64,000 nucleotides of DNA from JAOUGY01 sp963785075 (lineage in GTDB: Bacteria > Actinomycetota > Acidimicrobiia > Spongiisociales > ZC4RG35). This document shows, piece after piece, positions 1-7,956 of the stretch (the stretch's first letter is position 1; each line of letters opens with the position of its first letter). The notes below the pieces were generated by a model, which did no database searches, was not told the DNA's origin, and worked only from the letters and a program-made list of their open reading frames with translations. Location of the stretch: contig CAWATW010000003.1 in the NCBI GenBank assembly GCA_963785075.1, positions 186,001 to 250,000 on the forward strand. Direction: 5' to 3'. Both the position numbers and the translations under genes were made by a program.

Positions 1-113
1 CCTACGACGCCTGCTACATCGCTCTGGCAGAGACTCTCGGCTGTAACTTCCTCACTGCAGACAACCGGCTCTCTCGAGCGCCCGGCACAAGATGCCCAAT
101 CGAAGTGATCTGA
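1..113 (+). CDS. PIN-domain (VapC-like) toxin, C-terminal end only
   Basis: These are the last 36 codons of a PIN-domain protein; the start lies before the window. The visible end reads YDACYIALAETLG and then LTADNRL, the usual C-terminal signature of VapC-type ribonuclease toxins, where the YDA and TAD aspartates belong to the acidic metal-binding set. The stop is TGA at 111-113. An antitoxin would be expected just upstream, outside the window. It is probably an ordinary vapBC toxin; RNA target and activity cannot be judged from the fragment. Confidence 0.8.
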   Translation, partial: YDACYIALAETLGCNFLTADNRLSRAPGTRCPIEVI

Positions 114-280
114 CCGACCGCACCCGAGGTCATGCGACAACGATGGGGCCACTACTCACGAAACGACGATCTCGCGGTGGGGTTAATCCAGGCTGCTTCA
201 CTACCCACCGAGGCGCCGTTATCGTGCGGCCGGCGCTTGTTCTAGGCGCGAGCGCGGTGGGACCCCAAGAAGGAGCAAAC

Positions 281-664
281 TTGGCCATCGAGGACCAGAT
301 CGTCAATGTCAACGAGTACGACCTCGTCGCAGGTGCTGACGAGTTCGTGGCGGCGATCGAAGCCCTCGCGCAGAAGACAGACGCCGAGGGTGAGTCAGGG
401 GTCTTGCGTTATCAGTTCTATGTCAACCGCGACGAGGGATCCGCTTTGGCGACCATCGTCTACCGCGATGCGGACGCATGGCTCGAACACCATCGACTTG
501 CGTACACGTGGCCCGAGATGGCCAAGCTGCAGGCGACGGTCAAACTCCGCCGGCTGACATTCCTCGGTCCGCTGAACGACGAGATCGAAGCTATGGCCTC
601 CGGCATCGATGTACCGATCGTTCGCTGCGACACGTTGGCCGCAGGCTTCGCTCGCACGCCATGA
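281..664 (+). CDS. small antibiotic-biosynthesis-monooxygenase (ABM)-like protein
   Basis: A 127-residue protein. The reading frame is open from position 92, but that upstream part is low-complexity and overlaps the preceding toxin gene. The TTG at 281 has an AAGGAG about 7 bases upstream, and the protein-like sequence begins there (AIEDQIVNVNEYDLV). The middle (VLRYQFYVNRDEG, IVYRDADAWLEHH) resembles ferredoxin-like ABM or dimeric alpha-beta barrel proteins, in which a short strand is followed by a helix containing a conserved H. Such proteins are small monooxygenases or enzymes of quinol or reactive-carbonyl metabolism; no specific substrate can be named. A strong hairpin follows the stop immediately. 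Confidence 0.6.
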   Translation: MAIEDQIVNVNEYDLVAGADEFVAAIEALAQKTDAEGESGVLRYQFYVNRDEGSALATIVYRDADAWLEHHRLAYTWPEMAKLQATVKLRRLTFLGPLNDEIEAMASGIDVPIVRCDTLAAGFARTP

Positions 665-687
665 GGCGTGGTCGACAGAACCACGCC
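665..687 (+). terminator. hairpin directly after the ABM-like gene
   Basis: Perfect 8-bp arms GGCGTGGT (665-672) and ACCACGCC (680-687) around a 7-base loop, starting one base after the TGA stop. No T-tract follows, as is common in GC-rich actinobacteria, so intrinsic termination is inferred from position and stem strength. Confidence 0.5.
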
Positions 688-713
688 AACACCAACCGCG
701 ACGAAGCGCATCA

Positions 714-775
714 GTGCCGTTCGGCGCTATTTGGCGAGTCGAGTGTTTCTGCAGCGTATTTGCTGATCGGCACTG
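714..775. repeat. diverged ~62-bp intergenic repeat, copy A
   Basis: This stretch aligns without gaps to 2711-2772. The first 15 bases (GTGCCGTTCGGCGCT) are identical, and GTGTT and TGATCGG recur at the same offsets, while the bases between have diverged. Both copies lie just downstream of a gene in the toxin-antitoxin region (after 664 and after 2669). The function is unknown; it may be a dispersed intergenic element. Confidence 0.5.
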
Positions 776-836
776 TTTGACCGGTGCGCTGGTTCTCGCA
801 GTTTGTCGTGCAGCTCCTGGGGATAGGACGACCGCA

Positions 837-1532
837 TCATCTGCTGAGCTTGGATTCAGGCTCAGCACCGGTCAGGTCCCTGTCCTCGAGCTCCCAGGCG
901 TGATCGAGCATGTGCCAGGCACAGCGTCGGACCAGGAACTGCAACGCCCACGAGCGCGCCGGTTCGCCCCGAGCGTGGTGCTCGCGGATCGCATCGGCGA
1001 AGGCGTCGCGATAGGTGCGCAGGGCCTTGGGGTCGTCCCTCGTCTCCAACGGCACCTTCACGCCGACCTTCGGCGCGAACTCGTGGATCTCCGAGCCATT
1101 CACGTGCTGAATGATTCGGTCCTTTTCCCGGCCTCCGCCGCGCGGGCCTTTGCGAAGCTCGGCTGACACGCGTGCTGCCGTGTCATCGAAGGTGGCCCAC
1201 GCGGCCCGAAGCAGCGCGAGCTTTCGGTCGAGCTCGGCTTCGGTCATTTGACCGCCTTCCGCCGTGGCGGCCCGGCCCGAGACACCGTAGTAATCGGTCA
1301 TTCCGATGCCGTCGACCTGCTCGACCACTTCGAGAACACCCAGACGTCCGAACTCGTCACCGTAGCCAGCACGTTCGGCGACCTTGGCAAAGCGGTGTCG
1401 ATAGGAGTCCAGCACGGCCAGCACGTCGCCACCCAACTTGGTGCTGCGGTCCCACCCAGGCCAATCAAAGGCGCTCGCCACCACACGCTTCTTCTTGCCA
1501 CTCTCGAGCATCACTCGGATGGGCTCGGTCAT
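837..1532 (-). CDS. conserved actinobacterial DinB-like hypothetical protein
   Basis: A 231-residue protein starting at the ATG at 1532 (MTEPIRVMLESGKKKRVVAS). The frame stays open up to 1949, but the upstream part is arginine-rich and runs through an aminotransferase scar, so it is not used. The sequence has the pattern of a conserved actinobacterial family: N-terminal ESGKKKRV and DWPGWDRS, central RKGPRGGGREKDRI, and C-terminal RRCAWHMLDHAWELEDR, whose spaced His/Asp/Glu residues recall DinB-like four-helix bundles. I recognise the family pattern but know no assigned reaction. It is probably monocistronic. Confidence 0.65.
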   Translation of the reverse strand: MTEPIRVMLESGKKKRVVASAFDWPGWDRSTKLGGDVLAVLDSYRHRFAKVAERAGYGDEFGRLGVLEVVEQVDGIGMTDYYGVSGRAATAEGGQMTEAELDRKLALLRAAWATFDDTAARVSAELRKGPRGGGREKDRIIQHVNGSEIHEFAPKVGVKVPLETRDDPKALRTYRDAFADAIREHHARGEPARSWALQFLVRRCAWHMLDHAWELEDRDLTGAEPESKLSR

Positions 1533-1630
1533 GACCCAACCATAAGCCTGATCGGGAGCCTCGTCGACAACGTGGTGAGGTTGCTGCGGTCCGACCGTCC
1601 GCTTCGCCTCACCGCGAGCAATCACAACCC

Positions 1631-1834
1631 TCATCTCGCAATCCGAATCGAGTGTGCGACGCCGGTCTCCAGCGCTCTCGGACGCAATGGCGCCGATTCC
1701 ATCGCTCGGTTCAATCGATGCGCAGCCTCGCCGAGCTGCGCACGTTCGAGGAACGAGAAACTCAGTCGAATGTGGTGGTGGCCGGCGTCGCTGTCGGGAT
1801 GGAACTGCTCGCCGGGCGTGAAGACAACCCCGCA
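1631..1834 (-). pseudogene. C-terminal scar of a PLP-dependent (MocR/aminoadipate-type) aminotransferase
   Basis: On the minus strand one frame reads GVVFTPGEQFHPDSD, then HHHIRLSFSFLER and AAHRLNRAME, ending in TGA at 1631-1633. This is the typical C-terminal end of class I/II aminotransferases of the 2-aminoadipate/MocR type (VxFxPGxxF ... RLxFS). It is cut by a stop at 1835-1837, and the PLP-lysine domain is absent. The rest of the ~500-bp gap between 1533 and 2028 shows nothing else I can support. Confidence 0.6.
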
Positions 1835-2028
1835 TCATCGTACGGGCCGGCTCCGAGCTACTCCGTGGCGAGAGAGGTCCGGTTTCGGAGCCCCAGCGCC
1901 GACGCTGCGTAGGCGCACTCCGACGTGCCGGTCTGCGCGGTTTGGCCATCTGGGTGTTCTCGCTCCCGATCTGGCGATCTGGGACAGGACACTTGTGTCT
2001 TCATACCTCGTAGTTCATACTGTCGGGT

Positions 2029-2238
2029 ATGGCAACTGTACGACGCACCATCTCGCTACCTCCCGCCGTCGCGGCCCGTCTCGACCGTGAAGCTGAGCGA
2101 CGCAAGACCTCCTTCTCCTCCTTGATCACCGAGCTGGTCTCCCAGCATCCCGACCCACTGCCGTACGCCGGCGTGGTTGGGGACGATGAGGACCTTTCAC
2201 AGCGCATCGAGGAGGTGCTGGCACGGCTCGCAGGCTGA
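2029..2238 (+). CDS. ribbon-helix-helix antitoxin
   Basis: A 69-residue protein that starts with a typical RHH strand and helix (TVRRTISLPPAVAARLDREA, then SFSSLITELV). Proteins of this kind dimerise, bind their own operator and neutralise the toxin through the C-terminal tail (here DEDLSQRIEEVLARLAG). It overlaps the downstream PIN-domain toxin by four bases, the normal layout of a type II toxin-antitoxin operon. Autorepression is expected from the family; no operator was identified with confidence. Confidence 0.8.
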   Translation: MATVRRTISLPPAVAARLDREAERRKTSFSSLITELVSQHPDPLPYAGVVGDDEDLSQRIEEVLARLAG

Positions 2239-2669
2239 TCATCTGCGACACCGGTCCGCTGGTGTCAGCCCTGAATCGAGGCGAAGGCAGACGCCATGAG
2301 TTCGCTGCTGAATTGCTGGCCCGATCCGCCCGTGACGTTGTGGTCCCGTGGCCCGTATTCGCTGAGGTCGATCTGCTACTGCGCGCTCGAGGACACGCCC
2401 CGGCGGCTCTCATCTTCGGACGCGCCCTCCTCGATGGTGTCCACCGGCTCGACGCACCAACCGACACCGAACTGAGGCTCGCCCTCGACCTCGCCGACCG
2501 ATACGTCGACTCCGGAGTCGACCTGCCCGACCTGACGGTCATGGCGATGGCTTCCGTCCGCGATGCCTGGATCCTGACGTGGGACTACCGGGATTTTCGT
2601 ACCGTGGTGCTAGGTAAGGACCACCACTGGGACCTCCTCGTCCAAGAATCCGAGCTGCCACAGCCTTGA
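2235..2669 (+). CDS. PIN-domain toxin with a non-standard start
   Basis: The encoded protein begins IICDTGPLVSALNRG, includes PWPVFAEVDLLL, then VDLPDLTVMAMA and ILTWDYRDF: the four acidic positions of a PIN-domain RNase. The essential first Asp (ICDTG) lies upstream of the only GTG in this frame (2262). The only start-like codon before it is CTG at 2235, whose last two bases lie within the antitoxin TGA; a stop closes the frame at 2187. The toxin is therefore either started at CTG by translational coupling or has lost its start. With CTG it has 144 residues, a normal VapC size. Confidence 0.7.
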   Translation: MIICDTGPLVSALNRGEGRRHEFAAELLARSARDVVVPWPVFAEVDLLLRARGHAPAALIFGRALLDGVHRLDAPTDTELRLALDLADRYVDSGVDLPDLTVMAMASVRDAWILTWDYRDFRTVVLGKDHHWDLLVQESELPQP

Positions 2670-2690
2670 CTGGGAGGGGTCGATCAGTCC

Positions 2691-4118
2691 TCAGAGACTC
2701 GAGCGCGGAGGTGCCGTTCGGCGCTGTTCCGGATTGCGGGTGTTCTTGTTCGGGATCCGTTGATCGGTGTGCGGGTCGGGGACGCCGGGTGCGCGATGCA
2801 CCTCGCCCCATTCCCTTCTATCAGAGCGGAGAGTGGTTTCCGGAGCTTTGAGATGCCTCTCCCTGTCGAGATGCGCCAGACTGGCCGTCGTGAGAAGCCC
2901 CTGAGCATGGAGCTCAGACGAGTGCGAGCTCATGCCCCGCCGACGGATCACCAGTTCGTTGCCTTCGGGGTCGGCGACCCGCCAGCGGTTCTCCGATTCG
3001 GCAAGGAGCTGGCCACCGGCTGCGACCGCCGTGGCGAGGCGCGTCTCTGCGAGCTCCGGCGGCACTTCGAGCTCGAAGTGGATGCGGTTGCGCTGCCGGC
3101 GGCGATCGGTCTCCAAATGATCGAGCTCTTGGAACACCAGCACCGGGTTCAGCCGTCGTGGATCGTAGATGTCGGTGACTGCGGCTCGCCGGTCGTGGAT
3201 GTAGCCGAGTGCGGCGATCCAGAAGGCGCGGACTGCGGCGACGTCGGCAGCGTCCACGAAGACCTGAACGAAGCGCGCCAACCCCGGATCCGCAGTGGCT
3301 CCGAGTTCGCGGGCAGCGGTCTGAAGGTTTCCGGCGAGGTCGGCGAAGTCGAGGTCGAGGCCGTGGGCGTCGTGTTCCCACTGGTCCTTGCCGCTGTCGA
3401 TGATCACAAGCCCGGGACGCACGTCGACCAGCAGCGGGAAGCCCGCGTCGTCGGCCAAGGCTGCTGCTGCGACGGCCAGGTCACGCTGCTGCGTCGGCGA
3501 GATGGTGCGGTAGCACACCATCGCGCTGAACACCGCCTGCCAGTCGGCCGTCCTGCTGCTCTCGCCGAGCACCTCGCCCGGCACCAGATCGACCTCGTTG
3601 CCATCGGGATCGGTGTGACACACCCCGTACGGTCCGAATCCCTCACCAAGGCTCACCCGCTCGACCGCCGCAGCCGGCCGCGCCACGTCGATGTGGATAC
3701 GGTTTCGCAGCGGGCGCAGCTCGGTCGACTCCCGGACCCGAATCGCTGCATCGCGCCGCAACGGATCCACCAAACCGTCCTCCTGGCCAGGCTCGTAGTC
3801 GAGCACGCGCTGCCAGAACCACCTCACCTCAGGCGGGTTCGCGGATTCGTACACAACGCTCACCTGCTGCAACACGGCAGGGTTCGCGGCCAGACCGAGA
3901 TCCCGTGCCGCCGCTGACACCGCGTCCGCATGTCGGTGTGAGTCGAGGCGCACCCGCATACCCGTTGGGCGCAAGTCGACCACGATCTCAGACGACAGCT
4001 CCACCATGCGCCCGGCCAGCGCCGCCCCCTCGATCAGCGACGGCGTGGCGAACCACGCCGTCGCAACACCATCGACCACCCGCCAATCCGGCCCGATCGC
4101 TCTCATACCCGGCAACAT
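2691..4118 (-). CDS. pterin-dehydratase-like / double VOC (glyoxalase) fusion protein
   Basis: About 475 residues from the ATG at 4118 (a second ATG at 4106 is equally possible; neither has a clear Shine-Dalgarno sequence). The N-terminal ~90 residues (PDWRVVDGVATAWF ... RVRLDSHRHADAV) resemble 4a-hydroxytetrahydrobiopterin dehydratase. Two VOC modules follow, each ending in a metal-site-like motif (HTDPDGNEVDLVPG, then VADPEGNELVIRR), with NRIHIDV and NRIHFELEV strands. The ~80 residues after ELVIRR (downstream of about 2935) are charged and unlike the family; the frame probably runs past an older stop. A paralogue lies next door at 4225-4914. Substrate unknown. Confidence 0.7.
   Translation of the reverse strand: MLPGMRAIGPDWRVVDGVATAWFATPSLIEGAALAGRMVELSSEIVVDLRPTGMRVRLDSHRHADAVSAAARDLGLAANPAVLQQVSVVYESANPPEVRWFWQRVLDYEPGQEDGLVDPLRRDAAIRVRESTELRPLRNRIHIDVARPAAAVERVSLGEGFGPYGVCHTDPDGNEVDLVPGEVLGESSRTADWQAVFSAMVCYRTISPTQQRDLAVAAAALADDAGFPLLVDVRPGLVIIDSGKDQWEHDAHGLDLDFADLAGNLQTAARELGATADPGLARFVQVFVDAADVAAVRAFWIAALGYIHDRRAAVTDIYDPRRLNPVLVFQELDHLETDRRRQRNRIHFELEVPPELAETRLATAVAAGGQLLAESENRWRVADPEGNELVIRRRGMSSHSSELHAQGLLTTASLAHLDRERHLKAPETTLRSDRREWGEVHRAPGVPDPHTDQRIPNKNTRNPEQRRTAPPRSSL
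2711..2772. repeat. diverged ~62-bp intergenic repeat, copy B
   Basis: Gap-free partner of 714-775, sharing the 15-base block GTGCCGTTCGGCGCT at 2711-2725 and a TGATCGG block near its end. It falls in the improbable 3' tail of the adjacent minus-strand VOC gene, which supports the view that the tail is not an original coding region. Confidence 0.5.
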
Positions 4119-4224
4119 AGCGTCCAGTCGCGACGTTCTTCTTCCGACTGAATGACGCGCACATATCGACGACCACGTCGACGGCGTCGCCGTTGACAAT
4201 CGATGCTTGGGGCCACTGGTCGGT

Positions 4225-4914
4225 TCAATCCTCCTTCACCCCGAACATCTCGACGCACAGAATGCCCGTGTTGCCGTCCTGGTCGGCGATCACGGTGAGC
4301 GACGGCGCGTCGCTGTCATCGACGACGGTCCCACCCGCGGCGACGACGGCGGCAATCCGTTGCTCGGCCACCTCGGGCGCCACGTAGACCTCGACATGGA
4401 ACCGCTGACGCGGCGCCTCGTCTACGTCGGCACTTCCGAACCACAGATTCGGAACCTGTCCCGTGGCGTCGCGGACCTCATCGCCACTGGGAGGGTTCCC
4501 GGTCAACAGCGCGGCCCATACCGGGGCAATGACCGCGGCGTTTGGGGTGTCGAGACCGAGTTCGAACTGGCTGACCGAAGCAGGGTCGGCTGCGAGCCCG
4601 TGGTTGGCAGCAATTTCAGTAATCCGGCGGGCGAGGTCGACATCTTGCTGGGTGGGCCACTCGACAACGTGTTCGGTGCCGTCTTCGTCGCGATAGATCG
4701 CGTCATTGGTGATCAACTTGAGATCGACGTAGCCGGTGCCCATCGAGAGGCTCGGGTAATGACCGGCCTCGTCGCCCGCCTCGCCCACTGCGGCGATGAA
4801 CCGTGCGCCGGTGGTGAAATCGTTGACCTCATAGCGGGCGTGTAACCCCTGGGCCAGCTTACGCCAGTCGGTCAGATTGGCGTCGGCGATCTTGTCGCCC
4901 ATCAGCATGTCCAT
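4225..4914 (-). CDS. pterin-dehydratase-like / VOC fusion protein, short paralogue
   Basis: A 229-residue protein from the ATG at 4914; in-frame ATGs also occur at 4908 and 4902. The N-terminus (LTDWRKLAQGLHARYEV, later GYVDLKLIT and DVDLARRITEIAANHG) is pterin-4a-carbinolamine-dehydratase-like. The C-terminus (RFHVEVYVAPEVAEQRIAA ... VIADQDGNTGILCVE) is a single VOC domain. It is a shortened version of the neighbour at 2691-4118, so the pair looks like a duplication. Eight bases before the ATG, at the ribosome-binding position, is an (AG)11 run that is also open in this frame, so translation could be sensitive to repeat length. No substrate can be named. Confidence 0.7.
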   Translation of the reverse strand: MDMLMGDKIADANLTDWRKLAQGLHARYEVNDFTTGARFIAAVGEAGDEAGHYPSLSMGTGYVDLKLITNDAIYRDEDGTEHVVEWPTQQDVDLARRITEIAANHGLAADPASVSQFELGLDTPNAAVIAPVWAALLTGNPPSGDEVRDATGQVPNLWFGSADVDEAPRQRFHVEVYVAPEVAEQRIAAVVAAGGTVVDDSDAPSLTVIADQDGNTGILCVEMFGVKED

Positions 4915-4922
4915 GGATGAAG

Positions 4923-4944
4923 CTCTCTCTCTCTCTCTCTCTCT
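4923..4944 (-). repeat. (CT)11 / (AG)11 dinucleotide microsatellite
   Basis: Eleven perfect CT units on the plus strand, read as GAGAGA on the coding strand, directly upstream of the ATG of the VOC fusion gene. The purine-rich run can itself serve as a ribosome-binding sequence. Confidence 0.95.
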
Positions 4945-5245
4945 GAGTCGGACCGAGTGGTCGTCAACGTTGCTTTGATCGCACCATTCTCGCGCGATCG
5001 GCACACCAGAACGGGGCAGCGTCTCGACGCCAAGGGCCGAGGCGAAAGCTACGTCGGTTCGATCAAAGGATAGGAGCCACGCCTGCGACCGTGCAGGGGC
5101 CCGCGATGTGGGCCTTCGCTACCGTTGGTGATGGTGCGCACCCAGATCACTCACCGCCTTGAGCGATGTCCGCTCACGTCGCTTCGATCAGATCCGGCGT
5201 GCCATGCAGTCAGCGATCCCCGCCCCGTTGAGTTCTTAACCGTTG

Positions 5246-6643
5246 TCAAGGGTTCTTGGGCGGTTCATGCTGGTGTGGGGACGGGCGGTGTCTTGGAGCG
5301 CTGAGCGACTCCTTTCTTGACCCGCTCGTCCCTGTGCGTGGTGCGTCGTTGTCGGGCGATGGTGCGGCGGGCGGCACGGATCTCGGGTGGGATCGGTAGC
5401 GGGCGGTGACGATGGCGCGACCCTCGGCGGGGGTGATGGGTGTGCCGTCGACATCGCGTAGCTGGTAGGGGGTGCTGGTGCGGAGACAGGCCACGATGCG
5501 GGTCAGCAACACGGCAGCGATGGTGCACATCGCTGAGGTGTGGTGTCGTGCGGTGTCGCACATCAGCCGTTGGTATCGGGCGGCAATGGTGGGGTCGACT
5601 TTGCGGGCATGGTCGGCGGCCATGAACAGCGCTTCTCGGAGGCAGGCGTCGCCTTGCTTGGTGGGTCCAACTCGCTGGTCGCCGAGGCCGGATGCGTTCT
5701 TGCGCGGCACGAGTCCGGAGAAGGATCGGGCGGCAGCGAGGCTGGTGAAGCGGTGCGGGTTACCGAGACGTCCCCGGATCTGAGCGGCGAGGATCTTGCC
5801 CACACCAGGAACCGACAACACGATCTGATCCGGGTCGGCTTCGGTGTAGAGGTCGTAGATTCTGCGATCGAGCTGGGCGATCTGACGGGTGAGTTCGAGC
5901 GCCAGTTCGGCTTCGACGGCGATGTCAGCGGCGAGCGATTCCCAGTCCATCCCGTCGGGTCCCCACAGCTCGATCGTGGCCTCTGCGGCCGACACGACCG
6001 CATCGGCGCGTCGCTCACCCCAGGCCTTGCGGGTGTGGTGCTGGAACCAACGAGCCAATCGGGATCGGCCGAGGCGCTTCACCTGATGCGGGTTGGCGTA
6101 CCGGGCCAGGAACCTGAACGCCGTCTGGGTCATGTCAGACCCAATCGCGTCGATCCAGGCCGGGCCCATGATCTCCAGCAGAGCATCGAGACGCGCCATC
6201 GCTGTGGTGCGGCGGTGCACAAGACTCGAGCGCAGCTTCACCGCCCGCTTCAGCGCGTCACCGGGCCCGTTGCTGGCCTCAGGGTGCAAACCGTCGGGAT
6301 GGAGCACGGGAAGACGGGCCAGCAACTCAGCGTCGAACCGATCTGATTTGGCGTGCTTGGAGTAGTAGGCCCGCAGATCCGAAGCCTGTTCGGAGGGCAC
6401 CATCACCACCGTCGCGCCATGCCGGCGGAACCACGCCGCCAGCGGGACCCAGGCGTTTCGGGTCGGTTCCATCACCACCGTCACCTCGGTCGCTGCTTCC
6501 GGCACCCTGGCCCATAGCGCTGCGAGGTCCTGCGGGGTGGTGCGGAACCGGTGACCGCCCCACAACACCCGGCCGGTCTCATCGGCACACGCCGCCTGAT
6601 GAGCGGCCCGGCATGCCACATCGATCCCGATCCTGATCCTCAT
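5246..6643 (-). CDS. IS110-family transposase (DEDD recombinase)
   Basis: A 465-residue transposase starting at the ATG at 6643, with GAGGAGGT about 8 bases upstream. The N-terminal RuvC-like domain shows the DEDD set: D8 (RIGIDVA), E59 (VVMEPTRNAW), D101 and D104 (KSDRFDAELLAR). The C-terminal IS116/IS110/IS902 domain (VPGVGKILAAQIRGRLG, then RSFSGLVPRKNASG) contains the serine expected for this group. The reading frame is intact, so the element may be functional. A ~240-base non-coding stretch precedes the gene, as in IS110-group elements that carry a bridge RNA on that side. No long terminal inverted repeats were seen, which is normal for IS110. Confidence 0.92.
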   Translation of the reverse strand: MRIRIGIDVACRAAHQAACADETGRVLWGGHRFRTTPQDLAALWARVPEAATEVTVVMEPTRNAWVPLAAWFRRHGATVVMVPSEQASDLRAYYSKHAKSDRFDAELLARLPVLHPDGLHPEASNGPGDALKRAVKLRSSLVHRRTTAMARLDALLEIMGPAWIDAIGSDMTQTAFRFLARYANPHQVKRLGRSRLARWFQHHTRKAWGERRADAVVSAAEATIELWGPDGMDWESLAADIAVEAELALELTRQIAQLDRRIYDLYTEADPDQIVLSVPGVGKILAAQIRGRLGNPHRFTSLAAARSFSGLVPRKNASGLGDQRVGPTKQGDACLREALFMAADHARKVDPTIAARYQRLMCDTARHHTSAMCTIAAVLLTRIVACLRTSTPYQLRDVDGTPITPAEGRAIVTARYRSHPRSVPPAAPSPDNDAPRTGTSGSRKESLSAPRHRPSPHQHEPPKNP

Positions 6644-6884
6644 CGCTGTTACCTCCTCGCGACATCGACTTGCCAGCGGGTGTTCAGCAACGACGTCGAG
6701 GAGCACCAGACATTCGCTATCAGGGATCGACCACGGGTGCCGTCACCAGGTTCATAACAGGGCCGCTCTCTCCGCCGACGTGAACCCTGCCCGGTACCAC
6801 AATCAACAGGCAAGAAGTCACCACCAACGGCGGCGCTCCAATCGGTCCGCAGTAGCACCAGGCAGGCGCCGGACCCGACCGACG
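6644..6884 (-). ncRNA. candidate bridge-RNA region 5' of the IS110 transposase
   Basis: A non-coding stretch between the IS110 start codon and the truncated transposase at 6885. In IS110-group elements the 5' non-coding end encodes a structured bridge RNA whose two loops recognise target and donor DNA. Length and position fit, and it contains several GC-rich inverted segments. I did not fold it or define its loops, and the left end of the element is not established. The assignment rests on family knowledge and position. Confidence 0.35.
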
Positions 6885-7634
6885 CTACGCGGCCAGCTCC
6901 ACCGCCCCAGCACGATCAGGACAGAACTCAGTATGAATATCCGACCACGCCACCAACACCGGACCCTGTTGGTCCTCGACGCTCGGATACGGTCGCCTGA
7001 TCGGACGTCCCTCTGCGTCCAGAAGATGTTGGGATTCGAGCGCCAGGCTGAACAGCAACTGGACTTGGGTGGAGGTCTGTTCGGTGGTGACCAGGGTCTC
7101 GATCCAGAACCGGGAGACGACATCGACGATCGCATAGACCGACCGGTCGGCACGAGTGAAGTGGGTGGCATCCCAGATCCAGATCCGGTTGGGTTCCCAG
7201 GGGACCTCCGGCAGCGTCGGGGCCGGCCGGACCGGTCGGGGCGGCTCACCGGGCAACCTCACTCCAGCAATATTGGTGATACGTAACAATGTCGAAGGAG
7301 ACACAAACACTCGTCCCAGATACGAACCTCGATACGCCAGCTTGCGGTGGGTCCGGTCGACAGGTCCCCACTCTTCGACCAGTTCCAACACGGCGTGGCG
7401 TTCCCAATCGAGGATCCGATGCACAGGGTTGCCGCCCGGAGCGAGATCTTCGAGCGTGCCAAGACCACGGCGGCGGGCACGCCACCGATGCACCCTCACA
7501 TCAGAGATCTCGAGAACCCGGCATGCCCGGGCATGAGACCAGCCCGAATCGGTGGCCTGGTCGATCAGCTTGATGAGGCCCTCTTTGACCTCGCCTGAAC
7601 AACGGAGCGGGACCCGGGCGAGGTTCAGGCCCAA
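6885..7634 (-). pseudogene. IS3-like transposase OrfB, truncated
   Basis: An integrase-core (rve) protein of 249 residues starting around 7634. The N-terminal half is helical and DNA-binding-like (ARACRVLEISDVRVHRW). The catalytic core follows with its first Asp in WIWDATHF and a second in AWSDIHTEF, where the family normally has SDNG. The final DDE glutamate region and the C-terminus are absent: the frame ends a few codons after SDIHTEF, close to the IS110 5' region. It is therefore a dead fragment, perhaps cut when the IS110 element arrived (inference). Confidence 0.7.
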
Positions 7635-7956
7635 CGCGATTTTCCTCGGATCAACGCCAACTCGATCGCCTGTTCCTTGATCGCCTCGGTCAACCGGCCG
7701 ATCTCGGCTCTCAGCATCTCGACCTCGACGTCACGGGGATCCCGGGACCCGCCCGGCCGAGACGAAGCGAACGCTGCCAACGCCGCGTCCTTGGCATCGC
7801 GTCGAGCTTGATCACCACCGACGTGTCCACCCCCCACTTACGGGCCGCGTCGGACTGGGTCAGCTCCCGGGACGTCACCTCCAAGAACGCCTCCCATTTC
7901 TCCTCCGGTGTCAACAGCCGCCGCTTACGACGACCAGGAACCGTCTGATCACTCAT
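7625..7956 (-). pseudogene. IS3-like OrfA (helix-turn-helix), frameshifted
   Basis: The first part (from the ATG at 7956) reads RRLLTPEEKWEAFLEV, then SDAARKWGVDTSVVIKL. The second part continues in another frame as RRDAKDAALAAFASSRPGG, then VEVEMLRAEIGRLTEAIKEQ, a typical OrfA leucine zipper. The switch lies near 7800, in the run encoding SVVIKL. A programmed frameshift is possible in IS3 elements but is normally placed at the OrfA/OrfB junction, so a disabling indel is more likely. The two halves together make a normal-length OrfA of ~110 residues. Confidence 0.65.

Noticed and set aside
92..280. N-terminal extension of the ABM-like protein
   Set aside because: It overlaps the toxin gene, is low-complexity, and the TTG at 281 has the ribosome-binding site.
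837..1949. A 370-residue version of the DinB-like protein
   Set aside because: The added N-terminus is arginine/proline-rich, overlaps the aminotransferase scar on the same strand in another frame, and the conserved family start is MTEPIRV at 1532.
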